DNA from: Pirellulaceae bacterium
GTDB lineage: Bacteria; Planctomycetota; Planctomycetia; Pirellulales; Pirellulaceae
Direction: 5' to 3'
Length of the DNA stretch: 5,261 bases
Assembly (NCBI GenBank): GCA_020846515.1
Contig: JADLDX010000023.1
Coordinates: 1 to 5,261, forward strand
Shown: positions 1 to 5,261 of the stretch, piece after piece
Position numbering within the stretch: the first letter of the stretch is position 1
Layout of the letters: each line of letters starts with the position of its first letter
Translations under genes and position numbers: made by a program
The notes under the pieces: model-generated
What the model saw: only the letters and a program-made list of their open reading frames with translations
What the model was told of the DNA's origin: nothing
The model's database searches: none

Positions 1-56
1 CGCCCAGCGGCTGATTCAAAGTGGCGATGTCCTATTAGGCATCGTGATCGACAGGC

Positions 57-2525
57 TTAACGTACGAACAAGAACTGCTTGGTATTGATCAGGGCCCATA
101 GCAGATCTTGGTAGGCTTCGGCCGGTGACTTGGATTCGCCAAGAATCTCGCTAGCGATGGCGATCTCGGCCTGTGTAGGCAAGCGACACAATGCGGCCAG
201 GTAGAGATCGCGAACGATCTCTTCATGACTCTTTTTGGCCTCGAGCAACTTAGCGACACGCCCGGTCTTGGCAGCAATCTTGCTGGTGATGACATCGCCA
301 TTGATCGTGTGCAGAGCTTGGGCCAAATTGGCATCCGGGGATCGTTCGCACTGGCAAACGCTAACGCGTCTTGGCTTGGCGAAGGTATTCAGAAAGTAAT
401 CCGGATATTCGGCATCGGGCAGTTCAATGGCTCGAGTGCCCAGCGGCAAGTCCTTGAACTTGGTGGGCGAGCCGGTGGCATGATCGATGGCATCCAACAG
501 CGACTCGGCCCCCAAACGTTTCACGTTGAAGTGGCTGTAGAAGCGATGATCGGTGGCATTATCCGCCGTCGGTTGGGAGCTGAGCGAATACAGTCGCGAG
601 GTCATGATCACGCGCATCAAGTGCTTCAAATCAAATTTATGTTCGACCAAATCGGTCGCCAGCGCATCGATCAGTTCTTGATTGCTGGGCGGATTAGTAC
701 TCCGCATATCATCGACCGGTTCAACTAGCCCGGTTCCAAGCAGAAATCCAGCGTATCGATTGACTACTGCGCGGGAGAAGTATTGATTTTCACCACTGGT
801 CAACCACTGCGCCAACGGGATCCGTCGATCGAGTGTATTTTCCATTTCCTCGCCACCAATAGGCTTGGGAGGCAAGCGTTTACCTGTTCTCGGATGGGAC
901 ACATCGCCCGTGGGACGGACCATCACCACCGTTTCACGACCAAACAATCCAAACTCTTCACTATTCTTGGAGCCAACTCTCGAGAAGAACGCAGCCATGC
1001 TGTAGTAATCGCCTTGGCTGATGATTTCGAAGGGATGCTGATGACACTTAGCGCACTCCAGACGCATACCTAGAAATAGCATCGAGGTGGCTTCTGTCAG
1101 CGCGGAGGAATCACCATGCACGCGGAAATAGTTGGCCGGTCCGTTGGTGTAGATCGAACCCTTGGCCGTCACCAACTCCTGCACAAACTTGTCATAGGGT
1201 TTATTTTGACGAAAGGAATCGCGGATCCAGTTATGCATGGCCCACATCCCTTGGGCGCCTAAGGAGTTACTGTTGTTGCGAATCAAGTCTGACCATCGCA
1301 GCGTCCAGAAGGCGGCGTAACGATCGTTAAAGACGTCGCGCGCCGGATCGCCGGTCAGCCCCAGCAAGCTATCGACCAAGAGTTCTCGTTTCTTGGGATC
1401 AGTCGATTCGATAAAGCCAACGACCGCCTCAGGTTCAGGCAAAGAACCAATGGCATCCAGATAGGCTCGACGAATGAAGGTCGCATCATCGCAAACGGGC
1501 GATGGCTTGAGCCCCAAGTCTGCGAACTTCTTGGCTGCCAGTTGATCCACATAATTATGGTCTCGCCAATCTTCGGGCGCCGATTGTTCGGCAAAAGGTA
1601 CGACGAACGTGCTGGTGGCCACTTGCCCATCGTAACGAATCATGATGGCAGACTGGCCAGAGTTGTAGGCCGTCACCAGCCCTCGACCGGTCACATTAAC
1701 CACCGAGGTATCAATGGCATCGTATAGACACAGTGCCGTCACATCGCGCTGGGCACCATCTCCATAATGGGCGACCACTCGCAGTTGTTGAGTGTCACTG
1801 CTGCTGAAGACGCGTGATTTAGGGAACACATCCAAGCGATCGATCTTGATTTCCGCGTGCGGAGACCGGCTTGCCCCGGCCGCAATCCAACTGCGCACCA
1901 CCTGGTACTCAAGCGATGTGGGTTCAATGCGTACGCCACCACCGTGCGCCACGCGCGATGTGGCTTTCTCCAATAACAAACTGCCATCGGGGCGCGCAGG
2001 ATTAATGCGACGTCCGCGTACGCCTACAGCAATCTGTTCATAGTCCGCCACCGGATCGTAGCCGAAGACCGACAGCTTAAAACCGCCTTTACCATGCTGC
2101 GACGCATGGCAAGCTCCGGCCGCACAACCAGCTTTTCCCAGCACGGGCCGCACATCTTTCAGAAAATCCAACGCCTGCGTGGGCTCGACGCCCGCCACCG
2201 TAATCGGAATCGTCCGGCTGACGCCATCGATCGAGACGCTGAGCTGCCCGGCGCCATTTTGTTTGGCCGTCACCAGGCCAGTCGGATCGACGGTTGCGTT
2301 GCCCGGCTCGATTTGAAATTTGGCTTGACCGGTCAGGTCTTGGCTGTACGGATCAACTTTGCCATCGCCGGATGAGCGAGTGACAACGACTTGCACGCGA
2401 TCAAATGAACCGTCGAGCCGAATTTCGGCCGGCGTTATTTGAAAGCTGGACGGAGCCTCAGCCCGGAGCAACGCAGCTTGCCCCGCGAAAACCAATGTGG
2501 CGAGACTGGAAACGAGGATTCGCAT
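57..2525 (-). CDS. Secreted DUF1549/DUF1553 (PSCyt2/PSD1) protein with Ig-like Big2 domains and cytochrome-c-like motifs
   Basis: This is an 822-aa exported protein of the planctomycete PSCyt/PSD1 class. The biochemical role of the family is not established; such proteins are often discussed with polysaccharide or sulfatase-related functions, which is not shown here. Visible in order: a signal peptide (residues 1-23, hydrophobic core, cleavage probably after LLRAEA); a Big2-like Ig domain (about 26-112); a PSCyt1-like segment with the CX4CH motif C134/C139-H140 and the typical GFKLSVFGYDP sequence; a second Big2-like domain (about 227-310); DUF1549 (about 323-515) with C491-A-K-C494-H495-QHPFE; and DUF1553 (about 561-815) ending in NTKQFLFVR, as in relatives. 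The length fits full-length members. The frame extends upstream to a TTG at 2543, but the ATG at 2525 has a GGAG site 10 nt away and starts a good signal peptide, so I choose it. Family members are often followed by a DUF1501 gene; only 56 bp remain here, so this cannot be tested. Confidence 0.93.
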   Translation of the reverse strand: MRILVSSLATLVFAGQAALLRAEAPSSFQITPAEIRLDGSFDRVQVVVTRSSGDGKVDPYSQDLTGQAKFQIEPGNATVDPTGLVTAKQNGAGQLSVSIDGVSRTIPITVAGVEPTQALDFLKDVRPVLGKAGCAAGACHASQHGKGGFKLSVFGYDPVADYEQIAVGVRGRRINPARPDGSLLLEKATSRVAHGGGVRIEPTSLEYQVVRSWIAAGASRSPHAEIKIDRLDVFPKSRVFSSSDTQQLRVVAHYGDGAQRDVTALCLYDAIDTSVVNVTGRGLVTAYNSGQSAIMIRYDGQVATSTFVVPFAEQSAPEDWRDHNYVDQLAAKKFADLGLKPSPVCDDATFIRRAYLDAIGSLPEPEAVVGFIESTDPKKRELLVDSLLGLTGDPARDVFNDRYAAFWTLRWSDLIRNNSNSLGAQGMWAMHNWIRDSFRQNKPYDKFVQELVTAKGSIYTNGPANYFRVHGDSSALTEATSMLFLGMRLECAKCHQHPFEIISQGDYYSMAAFFSRVGSKNSEEFGLFGRETVVMVRPTGDVSHPRTGKRLPPKPIGGEEMENTLDRRIPLAQWLTSGENQYFSRAVVNRYAGFLLGTGLVEPVDDMRSTNPPSNQELIDALATDLVEHKFDLKHLMRVIMTSRLYSLSSQPTADNATDHRFYSHFNVKRLGAESLLDAIDHATGSPTKFKDLPLGTRAIELPDAEYPDYFLNTFAKPRRVSVCQCERSPDANLAQALHTINGDVITSKIAAKTGRVAKLLEAKKSHEEIVRDLYLAALCRLPTQAEIAIASEILGESKSPAEAYQDLLWALINTKQFLFVR

Positions 2526-2535
2526 GACGGGAAAT

Positions 2536-2539
2536 CTCC
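2536..2539 (-). promoter_or_regulatory. Ribosome binding site deciding the start of the DUF1549/DUF1553 gene
   Basis: GGAG on the minus strand lies 10 nt before the ATG at 2525. The alternative in-frame TTG at 2543 lies just upstream of this site and so cannot use it. This supports the shorter 822-aa protein. Confidence 0.6.
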
Positions 2540-2620
2540 GCAAGGAACTTCGTTGAGAGGTAAGGGAACGAGCGGTGGGACGAACGCAGGCGGGAATGAT
2601 TGGGTTGGATTTGAGTGTAG

Positions 2621-2651
2621 CTGATCGCCGTGGCCGTGGCTACGCGATCAG
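2621..2651. repeat. Hairpin-forming inverted repeat upstream of the DUF1549/DUF1553 gene
   Basis: CTGATCGC (2621-2628) and GCGATCAG (2644-2651) are perfect inverted copies. The intervening bases can extend the stem (GTGGCC against GGCTAC with one wobble pair). It lies about 100 nt upstream of the ATG at 2525 and is not followed by a T-run on either strand, so it is unlikely to be an intrinsic terminator. It may be an intergenic repeat or a 5' leader structure; the function is unknown. Confidence 0.5.
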
Positions 2652-2723
2652 GGGGGAAAATCGGCACTAACCCTCCCGCTGCGCTGGGAGGGGCGGTTCT
2701 GCTGCTGCGCCGCAGTGGAACTA

Positions 2724-2752
2724 ACCCTCCTGCTGCGTAGCAGCGGGAGGGT
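2724..2752. repeat. Strong 13-bp hairpin in the repeat cluster
   Basis: ACCCTCC-T-GCTGC, loop GTA, GCAGC-G-GGAGGGT: 12 Watson-Crick pairs plus one T-G wobble, with a 3-nt loop. It has no T-run after it, so it is a structural repeat and not a clear terminator. Confidence 0.65.
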
Positions 2753-2850
2753 CGGCTGGCGTCAGCTCAGCCGGGGAGGGGGCCGGCCGTGCAAACCAAA
2801 GCATGACGCACTTCGCTGCGGACTCGTCTGTGCGGCGCACGCACCCTCCC

Positions 2851-2884
2851 CGAAAAAAACACGCTCACGCGCGTGTTTTTTTCG
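2851..2884. terminator. Bidirectional intrinsic terminator candidate
   Basis: A perfect 14-bp inverted repeat (CGAAAAAAACACGC / GCGTGTTTTTTTCG) with a 6-nt loop TCACGC at 2865-2870. On either strand it reads as an A-tract, a GC-rich CACGC/GCGTG stem and a T7 tract, the classic form of a bidirectional Rho-independent terminator. It lies inside the CCCTCCC cluster and is flanked by ACCCTCCC on both sides (2843-2850 and 2885-2892). In its present place it would stop transposase transcripts leaving the IS before they reach the DUF1549/DUF1553 gene. Confidence 0.7.
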
Positions 2885-2904
2885 ACCCTCCCAGAGGGGA
2901 GGGT
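2885..2904. repeat. CCCTCCC hairpin next to the IS
   Basis: ACCCTCCC (2885-2892) and GGGAGGGT (2897-2904) form an 8-bp stem with the 4-nt loop AGAG. It is followed by TAGTTCTGCTGCTGC and a short palindrome (GCTGCT-C-AGCAGC, 2915-2927) that ends one base before the IS right end. Confidence 0.6.
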
Positions 2905-2928
2905 TAGTTCTGCTGCTGCTCAGCAGCC

Positions 2929-2947
2929 GGGTGCATGTCAGGTATTG
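2929..2947. repeat. IS right terminal inverted repeat
   Basis: GGGTGCATGTCAGGTATTG reading into the element. It matches the other end at 17 of 19 positions, and the first 13 are identical. The transposase stop codon (2954-2956) begins 6 bp further in. Confidence 0.87.
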
Positions 2948-2953
2948 TAACTC

Positions 2954-4225
2954 TCATGCAGCCGTAGAAGAATTGCTAGCACTTCGTCGGACGGTGGCGC
3001 AGCCCGGTCTGTGGGTCATAAGGCGCACGAGCCGATCGTCATCGCAGAGAGAGGCGGCGCGTATTTGCAGAATTGCTTCGGCGCCGTCTGGGTGGTTCCA
3101 AAACATCTCAGTGCCCTTGACTCGATAGTTTATTTCTTTGACTGCCGATTCCATCCACGCACTCGTCGTCGGCAATCCTTGGCAACGATACTGGTTGTAT
3201 TTCATCCGTTTTTGATTGTTCTTCAAGTATCCAATAATCAAGCGTAGCCGTTCTCGTGGATCATCGTCAGATACCGTCTCAGGTGGAAAGCCTATGCGCT
3301 GTTGATGCTGCATGAGATCGCTAATCACATCACCAACTTGCCCCTTCCAAACTTGAGTCATCCACTGGGTATAAGTCGTCCACGCCTCATCGCACTTGCC
3401 AAAGCAGATCAAGGTAGCTCGATATACGTAGGTGACCGCATGCACAAAATCGAGGATCGGAACGTAGTCGCTAAAGTGAGTTTCATAGATGGTCCAATTG
3501 CAGGGCAAACCGTCGGCGACGAATGCCTTACGCATTGCTTGCCCGAAGTTTCGACGGTTGGCTTCCCTGGCCATCTGCTGTCCGAACTCGGTAGAGTTCT
3601 TCATGCTCGAGATGATTGTGCGATGAATTCGCTTGGGCTTGTGTTTGGGTTGCCGGCGTTTGCTTTTTATTTTCTTTGCTTTGGGTGATTGCTCGGGTAG
3701 ATCTTCGCTGGAGCTTGAATTTTCCTTTGTTTTGGCCATCTCAGTCAGCTGTGCTACATGTGTTGGATCAAAGAAGCAATCAGGAGGGATGGGCTCTGGA
3801 TCAACGTCAGATGTCTCGCTCTTGGCACTGACAAAGATGGCATTCTTTGTTTCATTCCACCCTTTTCCAGATAGATGTACCCCTGGACCGCAGTCAGTCA
3901 TCCGAGTTCGGACTCGCCCCCCATCACAGCTAACCACGACCATTCCAGGCACAAGGGATTCACCGTCGATGACACCCTTCCAGTCAGCTTGACTAGCCGC
4001 TTCAAGGTCGGTGCCAACATCCATGCAGATTCGCTCAATGGTATTGGTAGAGATCGAGATGCCAAGCACTCGTTCTGCGGTTATCGATGCTCTCTTGAGT
4101 GAACGAGATTCCGCATTGAGAAAGACCAACTGCCGTTTTAAACCTGGCGTCGATTCTCGAGAGTCAAACCCTAGTTCTCTACGCTGAGGGAAAAAAAGAC
4201 CGTCGACATCGACGGCAATGAGCAA
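2954..4225 (-). CDS. ISKra4-like transposase, catalytic DDE part (frame B)
   Basis: This frame encodes the catalytic part of the IS transposase. The open frame begins at a TTG (4225) with no ribosome site, and its first 10 or so residues (MLIAVDVDG) are antisense to nothing conserved and look like out-of-frame readthrough. The real protein probably enters at Q14 (4186) by frameshift from the upstream frame, giving a fused product of 525 aa. In the numbering of this frame: FFPQRRELGFDSR (11-23), a helix-turn-helix-like stretch (about 45-75, ending in STNTIERICMDVG), first acidic residue D101 in SCDGGR, second candidates D238 (ADGL) and D259 (ILDF-VHA), and E359 in AWMES, followed by NYRVKGTEMFWN and the GAEAILQIRAA tail typical of ISKra4 proteins. 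A Ser/Lys-rich linker (about 164-205) separates the first and second acidic motifs. The catalytic assignments come from family resemblance, not alignment. Confidence 0.85.
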   Translation of the reverse strand: MLIAVDVDGLFFPQRRELGFDSRESTPGLKRQLVFLNAESRSLKRASITAERVLGISISTNTIERICMDVGTDLEAASQADWKGVIDGESLVPGMVVVSCDGGRVRTRMTDCGPGVHLSGKGWNETKNAIFVSAKSETSDVDPEPIPPDCFFDPTHVAQLTEMAKTKENSSSSEDLPEQSPKAKKIKSKRRQPKHKPKRIHRTIISSMKNSTEFGQQMAREANRRNFGQAMRKAFVADGLPCNWTIYETHFSDYVPILDFVHAVTYVYRATLICFGKCDEAWTTYTQWMTQVWKGQVGDVISDLMQHQQRIGFPPETVSDDDPRERLRLIIGYLKNNQKRMKYNQYRCQGLPTTSAWMESAVKEINYRVKGTEMFWNHPDGAEAILQIRAASLCDDDRLVRLMTHRPGCATVRRSASNSSTAA

Positions 4226-4532
4226 CCGGTTCGGTCAGTTCGATTGGGCCGTCCATCGAATGAACGTTACGTACTTCGATTTCTACTTTGCACTGCTGAC
4301 GACAATCGGGACAGCGTGTCCCTTTCAGTTCACTGGCAGCGACTTCACGAGCTCGCTCCATCTGAATAGCTCGACTAAGTCGTTTTCCGACGTCATGAGC
4401 CGGCAGCTCAATGTCGTCATAATGGGGTATTCCCTTACCCTGATTCAGAGCCTGCAACTCAGCCGCGACCAAGGAAGTGTCTCTCAACAAACTTTCCAGC
4501 TTTTCCTTCAACTGCAATTGCTTCGCATCCAT
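4179..4532 (-). CDS. ISKra4-like transposase, N-terminal zinc-ribbon part (frame A)
   Basis: This 117-aa frame is the N-terminal piece of the IS transposase. It has a charged helical start (residues 1-30), then C74-PD-C77 and C106-RR-C109, a four-cysteine zinc-ribbon pattern, and ends RSFFPSA. In single-frame ISKra4 relatives the second cysteine pair is followed by FFP and then LGF/LGL, which is found in the overlapping frame; so A and B are parts of one protein. The frame is open up to a TTG at 4568 and has an ATG at 4553, but I choose the ATG at 4532 because GGGAGA lies 8 nt before it. On its own the product could be a DNA-binding regulator of transposition, as short upstream products are in some other IS families (inference). 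The alternative is that a one-base insertion broke a single gene. Confidence 0.82.
   Translation of the reverse strand: MDAKQLQLKEKLESLLRDTSLVAAELQALNQGKGIPHYDDIELPAHDVGKRLSRAIQMERAREVAASELKGTRCPDCRQQCKVEIEVRNVHSMDGPIELTEPVAHCRRCRRSFFPSA
4187..4197 (-). other. Candidate frameshift/slippage site joining transposase frames A and B
   Basis: The minus strand reads T7 followed by CCCT. Frame A reads TCT TTT TTT CCC TCA GCG and stops at TAG (4181-4179). Frame B reads TTC CCT CAG CGT. Losing one T in the transcript, or a +1 ribosome shift on CCC-T, gives the same junction, SFFP-QRRELGF, which fits the family sequence. CCC followed by T is a known +1-prone context, and a T7 run is prone to polymerase slippage (both general knowledge). 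A simple one-base insertion mutation remains possible. Confidence 0.55.
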
Positions 4533-4539
4533 GCGAATT

Positions 4540-4545
4540 TCTCCC
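4540..4545 (-). promoter_or_regulatory. Ribosome binding site of the transposase
   Basis: GGGAGA on the minus strand, 8 nt before the ATG at 4532. It favours this start over the ATG at 4553 and the TTG at 4568, neither of which has a comparable site. Confidence 0.6.
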
Positions 4546-4646
4546 GCAATCATGAAATCTGTTGCCAAATGCCATCCAGCCTGCGCATCTTAGCAGAAGA
4601 ACACCAAAAACTTCTATTGACGTTTTCACAAAATTTTGGGCGAGCG

Positions 4647-4665
4647 CAAAAGCTGACATGCACCC
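4647..4665. repeat. IS left terminal inverted repeat
   Basis: Read into the element on the minus strand this is GGGTGCATGTCAGCTTTTG. It pairs with 2929-2947, identical over the first 13 positions and 17 of 19 overall. It is followed within the 133-bp leader by a 10-bp palindrome, CAAAATTTTG (4629-4638). Confidence 0.87.
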
Positions 4666-4693
4666 AATACTTGAATCAATCCCAGCTTTCCCC

Positions 4694-4722
4694 TTGCGAT
4701 TATCGAAAATTTCAGCTAATTA
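4694..4722 (+). promoter_or_regulatory. Weak promoter candidate for the BamA-like gene
   Basis: TTGCGA (4694-4699), a 17-base spacer and TAATTA (4717-4722) have sigma70-like spacing, about 75 bp before the start codon. The -35 box is good but the -10 box matches the consensus poorly, so this is tentative. It lies in the 132 bp between the IS end and the gene, which otherwise hold only the ribosome site. Confidence 0.25.
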
Positions 4723-4783
4723 ACCAGCGGCAGGTTTCGACAACTGGCGGCTTGGCCCCTGATTCGATTGATTTCCCTTGAGC

Positions 4784-4788
4784 AAGGA
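4784..4788 (+). promoter_or_regulatory. Ribosome binding site of the BamA-like gene
   Basis: AAGGA lies 9 nt before the ATG at 4798. The next in-frame ATG (4807) would be 18 nt away, so 4798 is preferred. Confidence 0.6.
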
Positions 4789-4797
4789 CGCTCTCCA

Positions 4798-5261
4798 ATG
4801 CTGTGTATGATTCGACGATGGTCACACGCGCTGGCAATGGCACTGGCTACTTTAGGCGCCTTGGGGCTCGGCAATTCACTCTGGGCACAAGGCGGTGCAG
4901 GCGGCGGGGGTCAGGACTCAGCACCAGCCTTTGCCGAGCAAGACTTCCGCGAAAAGATGTGGGAAGCCGGAGGCCCTCGACTGAACCAAATCGCCACCGG
5001 CAAATTAGTGCTCGGGGTCGAGATCGTTGGCAATCAGAAGATCAGCCAGCACAAAATTCTGTCGCACATGCAAACGCGACCTGATCGCCTGTTTGACGAA
5101 AAGCAGTTGCAGGCAGATATTCACGAACTTTACCGTACCGAGCTTTTTCGCAAGATCGAACCCTCCAAGCGCGAGACGGCCGAAGGGGTCTACATTCGTT
5201 TGCAGGTGACCGAAGAGCCGCTGGTCAGCGAAGTCATTTTCCATGGCAACGAACGGCTGGA
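4798..5261 (+). CDS. bamA: BamA/Omp85-type outer-membrane assembly protein, N-terminal part (cut by window edge)
   Basis: The first 154 codons of an outer-membrane insertion protein are present; the frame runs open off the right edge. Residues 1-30 form a signal peptide (MIRR, hydrophobic core, cleavage probably after SLWA). A Gly-rich, low-complexity stretch (31-45) leads to a POTRA domain (about 70-140): KLVLGVEIVGNQKIS, then KILSHMQTRPDRLFDE, then DIHELYRTELFRKIEPS, then GVYIRLQVTEEP. This is the beta-alpha-alpha-beta-beta POTRA pattern with the hallmark VGN and GVYI..QV.E segments. A second POTRA begins at about 142 (VSEVIFHGNERL). In BamA such domains face the periplasm and handle beta-barrel clients. 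The C-terminal barrel is outside the window, so a TamA-like or other Omp85 paralog is not excluded; planctomycetes can have several. The gene is divergent from the DUF1549/DUF1553 gene, with the IS between them. Confidence 0.8.
   Translation, partial: MLCMIRRWSHALAMALATLGALGLGNSLWAQGGAGGGGQDSAPAFAEQDFREKMWEAGGPRLNQIATGKLVLGVEIVGNQKISQHKILSHMQTRPDRLFDEKQLQADIHELYRTELFRKIEPSKRETAEGVYIRLQVTEEPLVSEVIFHGNERL

Larger units (their letters stand above)
2668..2928. repeat. Cluster of CCCTCCC/GGGAGGG intergenic hairpin repeats
   Basis: This non-coding stretch holds several copies of an AACCCTCC / GGAGGGTT inverted motif. CCCTCCC-GGGAGGG hairpins are at 2671-2692, 2724-2752 and 2885-2904. The 13-mer GAACTAACCCTCC (2718-2730) is repeated inverted at 2898-2910. 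The 13-mer GTTCTGCTGCTGC is repeated directly at 2696-2708 and 2907-2919, each time a few bases after a GGGAGGG arm. This implies a repeated unit of hairpin, short linker and CTG-rich tail, present at least at 2671-2716 and 2886-2928. I see no believable coding frame. Similar CCCTCCC palindromes are scattered between genes in planctomycete genomes (general knowledge, not checked here). The cluster ends exactly where the IS begins. Confidence 0.75.
2929..4665 (-). mobile_element. Complete ISKra4-like insertion sequence, 1737 bp
   Basis: Both ends can be placed from the sequence. The 13-mer GGGTGCATGTCAG at 2929-2941 is repeated as its exact reverse complement at 4653-4665. The repeat extends to 19 positions with two mismatches. 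Ends starting with GGG, a zinc-ribbon N-terminus and a DDE transposase of this C-terminal type fit the ISKra4 family. The 8 bases outside each end (CAGCAGCC and AATACTTG) do not match, so no target duplication is visible; from memory some ISKra4 subgroups make none, and loss by rearrangement is the other possibility. The transposase is read on the minus strand in two overlapping frames, with 133 bp of leader and only 6 bp between its stop and the right repeat. Apart from the frame junction it appears intact. No passenger gene is present. Confidence 0.88.

Noticed and set aside
1..19. Possible start of a next minus-strand gene (TTG at 19, reading MNQPLG), which could be a DUF1501 gene following the DUF1549/DUF1553 gene
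   Set aside because: Only six codons are in the window, the start would be a TTG and the ribosome site is weak; the idea rests only on the common gene order.
225..2375. Several plus-strand open frames of 80-170 codons (for example 225-728, 783-1073, 2094-2375)
   Set aside because: They are antisense to the well-supported DUF1549/DUF1553 gene, lack ribosome sites and show no recognisable domain.
2668..2928. CRISPR array
   Set aside because: The repeats are inverted, unequal in length and spacing, and have no regular unique spacers; no cas gene is present.
2715..3128. Plus-strand frame of 137 codons across the hairpin cluster and the IS right end
   Set aside because: It spans the IS boundary, runs through hairpin repeats and is antisense to the transposase end; the composition is repeat-derived.
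2942..4670. GTATTG inside the right IS end (2942-2947) and its complement CAATAC at the left end (4665-4670, mostly outside the IS) as a hidden repeat or duplication
   Set aside because: The two copies are on different sides of their inverted repeats, only six bases match and the orientation is wrong for a target duplication; probably chance.
4218..4781. Plus-strand frame of 187 codons leading toward the BamA-like gene
   Set aside because: It is antisense to the transposase N-terminal part and crosses the IS left end; no ribosome site or domain is visible.
4803..5084. Plus-strand frame of 93 codons, Arg-rich
   Set aside because: It is out of frame with the POTRA-encoding frame starting at 4798, which has clear domain content.

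Overview
The window looks like planctomycete chromosome, probably Pirellulaceae-like. The main evidence is a large secreted protein of the PSCyt/PSD1 class (DUF1549 plus DUF1553 with Ig-like Big2 domains), a family strongly expanded in Planctomycetes. Supporting evidence is a POTRA-containing outer-membrane assembly protein and a cluster of CCCTCCC/GGGAGGG hairpin repeats of a kind often seen between planctomycete genes. The lineage is an inference from gene content, with no rRNA or marker gene in the window.

Layout, left to right. (1) Positions 57-2525, minus strand: a complete 822-aa secreted DUF1549/DUF1553 protein with two Ig-like domains and two cysteine-histidine motifs. Its start is the ATG at 2525, which has a GGAG ribosome site, and not the upstream in-frame TTG. 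(2) Positions 2526-2928: a non-coding interval holding a hairpin (2621-2651) and then a 260-bp cluster of CCCTCCC-type hairpins with a strong A-tract/T-tract bidirectional terminator in it. (3) Positions 2929-4665: a complete insertion sequence of 1737 bp, ISKra4-like, with GGG-starting terminal inverted repeats (13 bp perfect, 17 of 19 overall). It carries a transposase read on the minus strand as two overlapping frames. A zinc-ribbon N-terminal part (4532-4179) joins a DDE catalytic part (to 2954) across a T7-CCC-T sequence that looks like a frameshift or slippage site. No target duplication is visible. (4) Positions 4666-4797: a 132-bp spacer with a weak promoter candidate and a ribosome site. 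(5) Positions 4798-5261, plus strand: the start of a BamA/Omp85-type protein (signal peptide, first POTRA domain, beginning of a second), cut by the window edge.

The two chromosomal genes are divergently oriented and the IS plus the repeat cluster sit between them. I see no functional link between them beyond both products being exported to the envelope. The IS is compact: the transposase stop codon is 6 bp from the right inverted repeat. The most interesting points are the transposase frame junction, the exact IS ends without target duplication, and the hairpin array that runs right up to the IS edge. I do not see evidence for a wholly new defence or metabolic system in this window.
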